Assembly (NCBI GenBank): GCA_002197995.1
Contig: NGZR01000001.1
Span: 11,427,501-11,491,500, forward strand
DNA: 64,000 nt
Reading direction: 5' to 3'
From: Gaeumannomyces sp. JS-464
Taxonomy: Eukaryota > Ascomycota > Sordariomycetes > Magnaporthales > Magnaporthaceae
Below the pieces are notes generated by a model. The model had not been told where the DNA came from, did not search any database, and saw only the letters and a program-made list of their open reading frames with translations. The translations under genes and the position numbers were made by a program. This document shows, piece after piece, positions 23,140 to 35,400 of this stretch. Positions within the stretch are counted from its first letter, which is position 1. Each line of letters starts with the position of its first letter.

Positions 23140-26100
23140 CTTGAGAAGGGTCTGTTTCCTGCACGGAGCTCTCGTATTAGCGGGCTGACACGCCAGGGCC
23201 AGGGCTCGTGCGGCTGGCGTCTGTGTCGGGAGCCTTGTCGTGTGCTTTTGGCGCCTGATAGCGACTTGGTAGGAAGCCGGGAACTAGGAGGGTGGTGAAA
23301 AGAGAGCGAAAGCAAATAATATTGCGCGCAAGAAACAAACAGGCAAAGACTATACAGTCTGAGCCGTGCTCAAGGTCCTTGCCAGGAGGCGCGAGAGAAA
23401 TCTCGGTCAAGATTCGATGCTTTCGCCGCCGAGGAGAGTGAACAAAGCGTTTGATGGGCTTGTCCCGGTGTATACAAACAAGTCCATGCTGGACACCTGG
23501 GCGAAAAGGGGGTTAAGAAGTCCGGGGGCTGTTTTCCGGGAGGGCTGTGGGGTATTGTATGTAATGTGACTGTGAGAATGCAGCGGGTGGGGGCCAGGGG
23601 AAGTTGGGTGCGCGGTATGACCCCTCCAGCCAGACCCGGGGAGAGGGGAGCGAGAGGTGGCGGAAGGTGAGGAAGAGGTCTGCTTGTGTGAGGCAATGCC
23701 TAAGCGGACCCCTCGGTCCCGATCCCACGCCCAGCCGCAAGAGCAGGCCCTTGGCTGGACAAGGCGCTGGCGATGTCCCGTTCGCGTGCTCACACTCCTA
23801 GTCGCCAACCCCTCGTTCCACCTCCCTTTTGATCGTTCAGGCCTGTTATGATGCGTCCGTTCTCACTTGTTCTTTGTCCTCCTCGGGAACTTTTTTTCAG
23901 GGGAAGGAAAAAAAAAAATAAGTCATCTCTCAACCGCCGGCCACTCGGTTCGCCACACTCAGTGAAATGACGTTTGATCTAGAGATCTGGCGGGGTTCGT
24001 GCTCCACCGAGCAGGCCAAGGTAGGCCGTAGGAAAAGAAAAGAACCCGAGCGCAAGGACAGTCGCCCTGTCGCCCGACGATGTCCGGAAGATAGATGATA
24101 ACGCGCAGGCAAGCCAAGGCAGACTATGGCAGGGCAGAAATGCACTTACCGTCTGGGATGAAGTAGAGAGGCTGCTGGTAAGGCAGTGATCCTTGTGAGA
24201 AGCCCTCCGGCTGGACGAAGGTTCCCGACAAGTATATGTCGTCAGCTAGGGCGGGACGGCGGCGACGGCGGCGGCGATGGACAGAACGGGTTCCAGAGTG
24301 GAGGGGATATGAAAAGCTGCCGATCGGTGACAGGAAGAGTCGGCGGCGGGATGCTGGGGTGATTTTTTTCTCTCTATTTTTCAATTTGGGGTTGTGAGGG
24401 CCCGAATAGGAGGGTTGGCGGAGGCAGGGTACCTGAGGTACGTCACGGGGGTGTTCAGAAGGGCGCAGTTGAGGCTAATTCCTTGCGGTGCTGGCCGAGC
24501 ATGTACGAGGGATGGACCGGGCAGCACGGCGCAGCTTTCAAAAGACAGCTGTCTGGTAGAGCTCAAGGATAATATTGGCACAGGCGAGGGAGAGAGGGGA
24601 AATACGGTCAACGAGTTAGGAATGGGTGTATGCCAGGGAGGGAAGCGACAGGCGCGCGAGGAGGAAAAAGAAAGAGAAAAAGAGGTCGGTCGGTACCTTG
24701 GCTCGTTGTCGAGGCAGTACCTAGGTACCTACTTTTCTGCGGCCGCATGGATGATGGATGCGCCGCGGGTTGAAAGAAGGGACGGACGGAACGGCCTGCC
24801 CGACCCCAGCCGCCAGGTACCTTCCCTGGCCTACAGTCTGCAGTGCAGTTGGGAGGCAGGTGGGTAACAAAACGGTGGCTTTCGAGTTCGCACGTCTCGT
24901 GCGCGGGGCAGGGGAGCCGGCACGCGGCGGTTTGGCCATCAAGCCACTGGCGTGCCCCCCTTTTACAGCGGGGACCTGACGCAGGGCTGCGCTGGAATGA
25001 GGTGCGCTGCTTCCTGCAAGCAGCTGAGGTAACTGCCCCGCCCTGTCACCAGCAGCTGTGACCTCGCTGCTTGCTACCCTACCCACACTGATGGGACGAG
25101 AGCCTCCGCGGCGCACGCAGGCAAGGAAAAAAAGAAGGAACCTTTCAAGTGCAAAAAAAGAAAGAAAAAAAAAGAGTTGACGGCGATACAGCCAAACCCC
25201 ATCCATCGTCCATCATCAGTTCCCCGTCGGCCCCTCTCCTGGGAGCGTCTTTTTGCCTGTCCGGATGGGCAAGCTGGCTCTACGGCCAATCAGCCTCGAT
25301 AGCGGGGGCATGGAGTTCCTAGATCCAGATGCATCGCGTAATTGAGGTTGGTGGTAGGTGGTGGTGGTTCGGGAGACACTATCAGATTCCAAACACCCAC
25401 ATGACGCTTGCGTCGATCCACTTGTCAGCCCAGCGGCAGTTGCTGTCGCCTACCTATTTCACACTCCCTATGGAACGAAGACGGCGCAGAAGAAAAAAAG
25501 ACGCACGGCCACAAGCGAAGCAGATATCGCTAGTGGTGGTGGTCTCGGCGATATACCGTGCACGCAGTTGGGTCTCTGGGCACGGCAGGGAGGCAGCAGG
25601 AGGTGAAATTTTGGGAAGAGCTGGAAGCGAAGAAGCGAGGGGGCATGAGGGTTGACGCCGTCCTGCCAGGCTAGGGTAACGCGAGTCCGCCTGCAGTTTT
25701 TTTTTTCTCCCTCACTTGTTCCCTTTTGGGCCACTGGTGGAAGCAGTCGAGGACCTGTTTTGTTTCCCTTTTCGGTGGAGCTCCCTGCGTGCTTTTGCGC
25801 GCCCTGGTCAGTCCAACCGGCGGCGCCAATGCACGATGACCTCGACAAAGGAACATCGCATCTGCCCTCCCCACCTCGCTGCACGCGCATACAGCATCTC
25901 CCCAATTCTTCCAATGGGTCTCCCAACCACTGGCCGTGGAGACATCACGCCTTCCAACTCGGGAACGCGACCCGAGGCGCTTCTTATTTGCCAGCCGGCA
26001 GGGTGAGGCACCTAACCGCACGATTTTTCCCGGCCGCTTTTAGCGGTCTACCTCGTACTCTTCCTCAGCGTGGATGCCTCGATGCGAGCCTCGGCCGTTC

Positions 26101-26359
26101 GACGTCGACTAAGGTAACCCAGAGAAAAAAGCACGCTAGGTACGATGCCGGTTGGCGGGATCTCAACCGACCGGACCCCTTTTCTTGTACTTCAGAAAGA
26201 GCCTCAAGCCGGCCAAGTACCCAGGTACACATATTGTGGCACGTGAGTTTTTGCTGCGACCCCGAATCTCGGAGAAGACCTCTTGGTATTGCAGCCTCCC
26301 ACCGTCTGCCCCTCCTCGTCGATTTCCCCTCCCCTTTCAAGTTCCCCACTGCGAGCACC
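23140..26359. other. Upstream region of ypd1 with a possible leader exon
   Basis: No protein-like frame seen. A good donor (GACG|GTAAGT on the minus strand at 24150/24149) could pair with the acceptor at 23159 to make a leader intron of about 990 nt for ypd1. The area is rich in short direct motifs such as GGTACCT and AGGTAGG, common in intergenic DNA of these fungi. Confidence 0.35.
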
Positions 26360-29300
26360 ATGCCCGACGTGGAAGATACCGAAGCCGCCTCGGACGGAAA
26401 GAAGCTGCAGGGACCATACCAGACCCCCTGGGGAGGTGAGCCGGCACCGACCTAAACGGAAAATGGAAGCTTTCCGCAGTGTCAGTTCCTCCAGGGGTCT
26501 TCCGGCCGTCAAACCCTGCACTGCATATTTTGCACGCCAAACAAAGCCGCGTCGGACTGGCAGTTACTGAGGACCCTGTGTCCATGCATCTGGACATGAA
26601 GGACAGCCAGCCGGCTTCGCTTGAGTCGGCGTCTGCAGCCATCTGGATCCATCTATTGGATCCATACCTTGGGCCGACCACCTCGGACCAACCCACTGCC
26701 CGCCAGGCCCAAGACACACGCTTCTGCTGATCCTGATCGGCGATGGCCGTTCTAGAAGCTGCGGATCCGCAGCAGCAAACACCGCAAACGGGCAGCGAAC
26801 CACGGGGTTGGGGTCCAGACGACCCGGCGAGATTGCATTTGTGACAGCAATGACGTTGGGCGGCGGGTGGGAAATGCTACCGCCGGCGATCCGTCCCCCT
26901 CCCCGCTCCGTCCCATGGCGCTTTTGGCTTTCTTGACCGACCGTAGAGGGATCCACCGAGACGGGAAAGGAAGGTCATCCAACCCACTGCCGGGTTGGAC
27001 GCTGTGCAGCAAAAAGGTCAAGGGACAAGGAGTTTGGCGAGGGCCGTTCGGGCGCCGGGTGTCGGAATTGGGTTTGCTTTGCTTGCATTAGCATGACACA
27101 TTGGGCGGGGGAGGCGGTCAACTTTTCGGAGGAGGAGCCTGGGAATCTGGGCTGATTTTTTGAAATCTCTGGAGACGGCGAAGGGCTGACATGTTGAGCC
27201 GCCGAGAATTTCCGGTGAAGCTTCGTTGCAGCCTCGTTGCGGGCCCCTCCCAAAAGAAAAAGGGTAAAAAGGCACAAGGACAGGTGAATGAATACCCGGG
27301 ACGTCAATATTTAAATTGATTGATGCGGGCGAGTATTCCTCGTCCCTAATGTCCACCAGCACGGGATGGCATTCAGGCAGAAAGTACCCGGCTCCCCCAA
27401 ACTCTGAAAGCACGCGTTGGGAACAAACTGCGGCCGGTCCCATTTCATCGGGTACATCGGACCAACAGACGTCATTGGGCTTTTTCCCGACCCGCCCGCA
27501 CCGTTTCGTGGTTCCCCAAGTGGAGGGCGCCGCCGGCGCTGCCCGCACACTCCCTCCGTTTTCCATTTATGTATACGCAGGCTGCAGAGTATTGTTCGGT
27601 TCCTTTTTTACTGGTGGGGTCGACCGACGGTGCTGCTGCTGAATCCCTTGCCTTGCTGGGCCTGCGCGGGTTTGTTTAGGCGGGGTGCTTTGTATGGAAC
27701 AAAAAGAAAAATCCAAGAGAAGAAAAAAAGGAAGGACCATGCGCACGCAGCCGCGCGGGCCTTGCGTCCCCACCACAAACCAAAGGCATTCCGTCATGGG
27801 TCTTCTCGACCCTCCACCCAACGACGTCATACCGCCTCGAACCTGCGGTTCCACCGCATCCAATTGGATGCAGGACAGACATAGGATTCCGATTTCCCTT
27901 CCGTGCCAATCAGCGCGTGCGACGGTCCCCCTCGTCGACCTCACCTCCTCGTCTCTGGGGGGCCCTTACTGAAGCTAATGGAGGACGAAAGCCAGCAGCA
28001 AATCGTGAAGCAGCCACACGGAGCTGCCGGACGGGAAATGCGAGCAGGTTTTTTTTTTTTCCCTCCTCGCCGGTATGCTTGACAAAAGGCATGCTTTCTT
28101 TATAACTGAAAAGGTACCCGTGCTTCTTGGAGCCGGGTATTTAAGAGAAGCCGCGGTGCTCACCTAATGTTCTAGACCTGGCCCAACACTTTCTTGGACG
28201 CTAAGTCGGGCGCATTTGCTTTGAAGCCAGCCAGCCAGCCAGCCAGCAAGCAGCCCATCCAACACGGATCCCCGGCACCGCTTTTTCTCGTCAGGCAGTG
28301 TGTGGTCAGTCCACCTCGCTTCCGTCCCCGGTGCCTCTCCCTTTGTGGCCTCCCTTTCGCCAGCTGAACTTGGACTCCTGGTAGTTATGGCCTACTCCGC
28401 AAGTACCCCCCTCTACCTCTACCAAACCTGACCTAACCCACCGGTAAGCCTGTCATGTCACCCAAACAGCGTTTGGAGGGAAAAGGAAAGTGAAAAAAAC
28501 CAGCCAAATACCGAACGGTACCACTTTTCTACCAAGGATTTGATGTGATGGAGACTTGCCAGCCCGCAGGATGGACCGAGCTGGACCCTCCGTCTCGGAC
28601 ATTTCTTTTCTTCTCCAGCCTACCTACCTAGGTACTCTCCAGGGAGCACCCACATTCCATGACAAGAAGCCCTCTATCGCCAGCCCAACCGAGTTGCTTG
28701 GTAAACAAGACAGGAAACAGAACGGATCCCCATATCTTTCCTCGATCTCGACAAGAGCCGAAAGCCTTTGGGGATCGAAAGGGCGGCGGGGAAAAAAAAA
28801 AAAAGAAAAAGGGAGGGATAAGAAAAGTGATCAGACAACCACACCGGCTGCAGTGGCCCCGCCTGCTCGTCCGCTGTTTTGCACAGGGCTGGATGCCGAT
28901 CGCTGACTTATTAGGAATCCCGGGCGAGCCTCCCTGGCGCGCCGGCGCCCGGTCCTGCTCCAACTCTGCTCGGCACGACAAAGTCCCAATTTCCTCGGGG
29001 GGTTATCGACTCTGTGAGGAGGTGTGGTAGAGAACTTATTGGAAGCCGTCACACCTCACTCACTCGCACAACGAGAAAAAAAAAAAAAAAAAAGCAAAAA
29101 AAGCATTCAACCTACACCCACACCCTCACGCAAGCCCACTACCACCCCCAAGTCCACCATTGCGTTATCCTTTTACCGTCGGCAACCCAAAAGGGCTGGC
29201 AGCTCTCCTCCGTTTCTACATACTCAATGAGAAATCCCGCTGGGGCCCGCATATGCAGTCGCATAGTTACACCCCGAAAACAGGTTTTTGGCCCGCGCCA

Positions 29301-29502
29301 AAGCCCAGTAGTCTCCAAAAATGGTCATCCTTCCTGGCCACCTCCGCCGGGTCTAGCACGACTGGGGCCTCCCCTGGTGAATGCGCACGACAATGGCACC
29401 AAGAAACAAGAGGAAAAAGTGATGGGCAGTCTCCTCCCGGATAAAGAGAGGGCTGACCAGGTGACTTTTCTTGCTCGTGAGGAAAACATTGATTCTACAA
29501 AT
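26360..29502. other. Long intergenic region, at most one small unproven gene
   Basis: ATG 26360 has a C-rich leader and opens MPDVEDTEAASDGKKLQG. A 44-nt intron (26436-26479, GTGAGC...CCGCAG) would extend it to a stop at 26730, about 108 residues, with no recognised domain. The rest shows no coding signal. A CCAG tetranucleotide tract lies at 28226-28249, and A-rich runs are at 28793-28810 and 29075-29103. Confidence 0.3.
28226..28249. repeat. CCAG tetranucleotide tract
   Basis: Five to six direct copies in non-coding DNA. Confidence 0.9.
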
Positions 29503-30045
29503 CTAGTAGTATTCGGCGGTACGCAGTACATGAGAAACCCCAGTCTCTAGAATCTTCCATCGGGTCGCCCCAGACGGGATCGACGGTGCGGGCGACAGGA
29601 GCGGGATGCTCGTTGCTGGCATGGCCGACGGCTGGACTCTGCAAGCTGAGACATGCCGCAAATATGTCGCGCTTTCTTCCGGCAGACTGACCGGGTGATA
29701 GAGGCGAAGCCAAACGCCCCAAAATACCAAGCTGCCAAGTGTGATGGCTGCAAGCGAGAGCCCTGTTATGCAGGGAAGGATGCAGTATATTGACTTGGAG
29801 AGCCGCCGCCGACGGCTCCACGTCCGGTACCGCATGGCACATCCGCCCGCTCCTCGTCCGAGATAGGCGAGGAAGACCCGCTGGGCGAATCCCGCGACGC
29901 CACGACCGCAGCCTGCCGGCCCACTGACATGAATCGACGTGGTATCGACGTGGTGGGTGGTGTTGCTCAGCTGGAGGTGACGGTTTACCGTTGCCAAGTT
30001 CGACTGGCTGGACGGCGGCTTGGGGAACTGACATGGGCGAGGCAC
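29503..30045 (-). CDS. Hypothetical protein with one membrane segment (doubtful)
   Basis: An uninterrupted 180-codon frame on the minus strand. Residues about 89-118 form a convincing transmembrane helix (SIYCILPCITGLSLAAITLG and on), preceded by a basic cluster (RRRRLSKS) that would fix orientation. ATG 29835 is an alternative start giving a short type II-like protein. I do not recognise the family, and the N-terminal 70 residues look like chance translation. A second open frame overlaps the same interval, which weakens the case. Confidence 0.28.
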   Translation of the reverse strand: MPRPCQFPKPPSSQSNLATVNRHLQLSNTTHHVDTTSIHVSGPAGCGRGVAGFAQRVFLAYLGRGAGGCAMRYRTWSRRRRLSKSIYCILPCITGLSLAAITLGSLVFWGVWLRLYHPVSLPEESATYLRHVSACRVQPSAMPATSIPLLSPAPSIPSGATRWKILETGVSHVLRTAEYY

Positions 30046-30193
30046 ACGGAGGCGGGATCACATGGTGACGTTGGGCTTCTTCCATGACCGCCAATATGCG
30101 GGTAGATGAATCTGCACTTGCCAAGCGAGTAGACAGACTCCGGCATATAGAGCGTCGGATGACGGCCATGCATCAAGGCGCTTGGCACAAGGT

Positions 30194-31424
30194 CTAGAGA
30201 AGCACCTTGGACGCAACGCTCAGCAGCCAAGCAGCGTCATGCCAGCCTCCCTCGTCGGCCTTGGGCGGGGGCACCCGCTCTTCCGGGATGCTTGTGATGC
30301 CCTCGAACTGCCTCAGGCCGCTGCGCTTCCGATCCAGTAGCCCGTCTGCTGTGACCCCGCCAATAGCTGCCTCGATCCCCATGTCGCCAGTGGCGTAGCT
30401 CTCCCCGTCTTCATCATCCTCGTCCGACTCGGCGTCGTTCTCTTCCACCGAGAACAGCCTCCAGCCCAGGATGTTGCCAAACCAGAACCCACCAGAGCCG
30501 ACCTGTTCCCGCTTGACGAGCCGTCTGACGACCGCCTCATCTTCGATGCTCGTGTCCGTCTCGACCGCCTCGAGATTCTCGTCGAGGTTCACAAAGTCAG
30601 GCCCAGCAATCTCGTCGGGCGACTCTGCGTGTCGGTGGCTGCCAAAATAGCTGCCATCCATCGACCTTCGGCGCTCGTCCATGGGCGTCATGACCCTGCT
30701 GTGAGAGCGGCTGCCGAGCCGGCTCCCGGGGGAGACACAGCCACAAAGTCGTCGTCCCCCGGGGCCAGGGCGGCAGAGCTCCCCGCCGGCTATGGTGACG
30801 ACTGCCAGACCAAAGGCCGTGGTGTTGGTGTTCACGCTCGCGAGCGAGGTTACGCTCAAAAGCAGCCTCCTCCAGGTCGAGCGGAGTGCCAGCAGGACCA
30901 GCCAGGCTGGTTGAGCTGGCGCGGGACACGAGCCAGGCCTGGCCCTTGGACTCGCGGCACTCGCCACTCATGACCGCGCCGGCGCGAAGCATCCAGTCAC
31001 TGTCGTTGCGATCCTTGGACGTGAGACCGCCGCCAGCTTCGTCCCTCCGACGCCTAGTGGAGGGCGAAAGGATGCCCGAGTTTTTGTGCTGGCCGCCGCC
31101 ATTTAACTTCCGCAGGTGCAGATGAGTTGTGGATTTGCTCTTGGTGAGGATCCCAGCGGTTATCGCCGAGTCGTTTCTGGTGTGAGACCTCGACCTCGAT
31201 CGGGCGGGCGAATGCGAAAGGAGGCCCGGCGTGGTCGGAGCAGACTTGCCCTGCAGGTACGAAGTGGTCTGCACCGGGGGCGCTGTGAGGGCTTCGGCGA
31301 GGTCTTCGGCGTCCTCAATGGGAAGCTTTGTCGTGAGGGGCGCTAGCGTCAGGTGGTTGAGGTTGGTGCTAGATCGGTTTTTGCGTCGAGCGTGGCTCGA
31401 ATGCTGATTATACGCGATGTCCAT
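30194..31424 (-). CDS. DUF3984 family protein, two frameshifts
   Basis: The N-terminus (from ATG 31424) carries the family pattern: LNHLTLAPLTTKLPIEDAED, then TSYLQGKSAPTTPGLLSHSP, then TKSKSTTHLHL and DSDWMLRAGAVMS with GQAWLVSRASSTSL. The C-terminus (GSGGFWFGNILGWRLFSVEE) is in another frame. Two single missing bases explain this: one in CGGCGGGGAGC near 30777-30787 and one in CCCCCGGGAGCC near 30727-30735 (minus-strand sequences). With both restored, the middle reads SRRGSSAALAPGDDDFVAVS and joins PGSRLGSRSHSRVMTPM; total 410 residues. DUF3984 proteins are fungal and of unknown function. The gene is divergent from elp1 with about 1 kb between. Confidence 0.8.
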
Positions 31425-32429
31425 GTTGTGATAATTGGTCTCGGGTCGCGTGTCCGAGTGATGTGTTTGTGGTTCAATTGGTTGTCGTGGTCCTCGAGAG
31501 GCTTATCTGTGTTTCCCCTAGAGTGTGTGTGTTCAAGGGGCGCTGGCCGGTAGATCCCGGTTTTCGCCGCGTCGACGTCGCTGAAGCGGTTGAATGCTAT
31601 TACGCGTGGGAGGAGGAGGTCGATTGGACGTCGTCGTGTCAAAACAAAGGGGTTTCTGAAGATTTCGGTATAGTCGCAAGCTGAAAGGCTTTGTAGCAGG
31701 AGTAAAGATCAACCCAGATGGAAAGCCAGACTGAGGGGCCAGCGAGCGACTCTTGCCAATTTAGAGTTTGTCGAGGATTCGAACAGACGTGACATGCCAC
31801 TGCTTGCAGCACCGCCCGCAAATCGCCTCACCCAACAGCGCACATCGACTCGCGAAAATTGTTGGGGCCCTGGAACTCGAGAAACCTGATTCTGCGCTCC
31901 CATTGGCTGGCCAGATCTCGGTGAAGTCAGTGCCCCGGCCATCTCCTGGCGCGTCATGCATCCCCAGCCCCGCCTGATCAGCACGACCCCACATTTGCGA
32001 TTTGGACCCGATCTCCCTGGTGGCCAGAGCTCGCGCGTGTACCCGGTACCTTGGTCGGCCAGGCCGTTTCTTGGTCCTGCCTGCCAGCCACAGCGACTGC
32101 CGCGACTGGCTGGATGCCACAGGCAGTAGCGGGTACTTGCCCCTCCGGGTCTGGGGAGCTTCAAAATTTTGACGACGGCCCCCTCCGACGAGTCTCGCCA
32201 CTGGCCAAGCAGGGGAAGCATCTGAGCTCTGCACAGCGCATGCACACGACGGGCCAGAGTAGCGCTCAGCAGGTTCTCGACGGCGCACATCGGACCACTC
32301 CACCACCAGTTGCCGTCCTGTGAGAGGTGACGGCATCGCCGCAGACGACACCGAGGCGACACTTGCGAGACACGATCAACTGCGCCGGCCGACGCGGGCC
32401 TTGCCACCCCAACCAGCGTCGCAACCGCC
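31425..32429. other. Divergent promoter region between the DUF3984 gene and elp1
   Basis: About 1 kb between two divergent starts. Minus-strand open frames here (for example 31709-32527) overlap elp1 exon 1 and look like shadows. No RNA gene seen. Confidence 0.5.
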
Positions 32430-35400
32430 ATGCGAAACCTGCGCAACATCCGACACGACCTGTCCAGGGCGGACTCGAACATCAGCGCAGCCTCTTGGGA
32501 TGCCGGAGCCGACGAGGTCCTGGTCACGTTTGGGCCGACCGAGGCAGAAGCCAGGATAACGCTCGCGAGGATCGTGAACCAGCCCGGCTCAGCGACCTTG
32601 TAGGTGAAATACCTGCGCTTCTAGGGACAGAGAAAAAGAAGGGAACCTGTACATAGTGCTGACGGGAACTCCGCTGAAAGGGAATATACCCAAATAGCCT
32701 CCTGGGATGCTCCAAGTCCGAACCCTGACCTTCTGGTAGACCGTGTCGTAAACCTCCACTACTTCGGCGATATCTCAACAACATGCCTCGTACTGGCCGG
32801 CGGGGATGTCGTGATTGTCCGGGAGGACCGCATTGGAGGGGATGGTGGTGCTGCGCACATTGAGATCGTCGGATCCATCGACGCTGGCATCGAGGCGGCC
32901 CGGTGGTCGTACGACGACGAGCTGCTGGTTCTCGCGACGAAGGCGGCTACCGTCACCTTCATGAGCCGCAGCTTTGACCCCATCACTGAGGTGACCCTGA
33001 CCGCCGAGGACCTCAAGGCGTCCAAGCACGTCTCAGTCGGCTGGGGCAAAAAGGAGACGCAATTCCAAGGCAAGGGCGCCAAGGCCCTGCGCGATCCTAC
33101 AATTCCAGAGAAGGTCGACCAGGGCACGCCAAGCCCCCTCGAGGACGGCCGCACGACCATCAGCTGGAGGGAGGACGGCGCATACGTCGCCATAAACAGC
33201 GTCGAGACCGGCTCGCGCAGGGTCATCCGCGTCTATACGCGAGAGGGCGCGCTGGACAGCGCCAGTGAGCCTGTCGATGGCCTGGAGGGCAGCCTCAGCT
33301 GGAGACCGTCTGGAAACCTGATGGCCGGCATCCAGCGACTGAGCGACCGCGTCGATGTCGTCTTCTTTGAGAGAAATGGTCTGAGGCACGGCCAATTCAC
33401 CCTTCGGTTCCCCTCGCTCCCGACCACAGACGTGCCGATACATCTCGAGTGGAATCCCGATTCCACCGTCCTGGCCGTGCGCTTTGCCGATGTCGTCCAG
33501 CTGTGGACAATGGGCAATTATCACTGGTATCTGAAGCAGGAGCTCCGAATCGGCTCACCCTGTGCAGACTTGGCTTGGCACCCTGAAAAACCGCTTCGAC
33601 TTGCCGTGGCCGCAGCGCGTGAGTGGCATTTCCGGAAACCCCTGGATCCTTTCCTGCTTTTTCACCTTTTTTTATCCTGGGCCTAACATAACCTTCATTT
33701 CAGGCGACCTTGTGCAAACGGAATGGGTCTTTCATACATCAAGGGGCTCTGTGGTTGCGCCACACGACTTTGGCGCAGTGGCGGTGATAGACGGCAAGAC
33801 GCTCAAGCTGACGCCTTTCCGCACCGCCAACATGCCACCGCCCATGGCCATGTTCGAGATCTCGGCAGCAGAAAGCGTAATTGACGTTGCTTTCACCCCC
33901 CACAACTCCCACATGGCCGTGCTACACCACCATGGCATAGACATCTATGAGTGGCAGACCAAGGCTAGTCGATCATTGGTCCCCAAAAAGATAGCCTCTT
34001 CCCCTATTCGCAGCGATGGGAAGACAGAAGACATCTCCCTGCTCCAAGTCGCCTTCACGAGTCCGCAAGAAGTCTACGTCCTTGGTTCCAAGCAGGGGTC
34101 TCCTATCATCCAAATGCATGCTCTGGTTGGCGAAGACGTCCAGCTACTGTCTACCCAAGACGCCGGGCTCGTCTCGAGCATACTCGCCTCTGCAAATGGC
34201 TCTGCTAGCTCCATCTACGCTCAAGATCGCACAGGAAAGCTTCTGGAGATCTCAGATGAAGGCCAAAAACCGCTTCCTTCAGGATTCGTGACGTACCTGC
34301 CATGGGTTGAGATCCCGAAGCAAGGTGACGGCGAGTTTCTCGCTGTCGGAATGTCTCGGCGAGGGCATTTATACGCAAACACGCATCAGCTGGCGAAGAA
34401 CTGTACATCTTTCCTGGTCACGGATGATCACCTTATTTTCACGACCACCAATCATCTGCTGAAACTAGTGCATCTGAATGGAGCTCACGGTAGGTCTGGA
34501 CCAGGCGTTACCTAACAGTTCAAGCTCGGAACTAAGGTCAAGGCTGACCGGTCTACAGCAGCAGATCTCGAGGTGCCTGCGGACGATCCCGAGGTCGACG
34601 AGCGCTGCCGAAGCATCGAGCGTGGCGCAAGGCTCGTCACAGCCGTGCCCAGCAACATGAATGTCATCCTTCAGATGCCGAGGGGAAATCTAGAAACCAT
34701 TTACCCTCGCGCCATGGTTGTGGCTGGCATACGACAGCTCATTCACGGCAAGAACTACTCGCGGGCGTTTGCGTACTGCCGCACGCAGCGAGTCGATATG
34801 AACATTCTTTACGACCATCAGCCTGAACAGTTTCTGTCAAACGTCAGTCTGTTTCTGGAACAGCTGGGCGATACAAGCTACATTGATCTGTTCCTTTCAT
34901 CATTGAGGTATGTGTCACACCCCCTCGGGGAGCCTGGTGGGTTATAGTTCACGCTGCGGCTTTGCTAATAAAATTGTCCACAGGGAGGAGGATGTTACGC
35001 AGACCATGTACAAGGACACGAAGAGACCAAAGAACACGGCTGCCCCTCCTTTTGCTCCTGCTTTCCAAAGCAGCGCACCAGCGGCTCCTGATTTGGAACC
35101 CAAGCGGTCAAAAGTAAACACCGTATGTGATGCCGTGCTGGCCGCACTTCAAGTTGGCAGGGCATCGAATCTGCAGAACATCATAACAGCGAATGTCTGC
35201 AAAGATCCGCCTGCGCTAGATGACGGCCTTCGAGTTGTTGCTGGCCTCATGAAAGAAGACGAGGCGCTGGCCGAGAAGGCCGTTGAGCACATATGTTTTC
35301 TGGTGGACGTCAACAGGCTCTACGACACCGCTCTTGGTCTGTACAACCTTGAACTGGCGTTGCTGGTGGCTCAACAGTCCCAACGAGACCCGAAGGAATA

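Noticed and set aside
31709..32527. 272-codon minus-strand frame upstream of elp1
   Set aside because: It overlaps elp1 exon 1 in antisense and has no recognisable domain.
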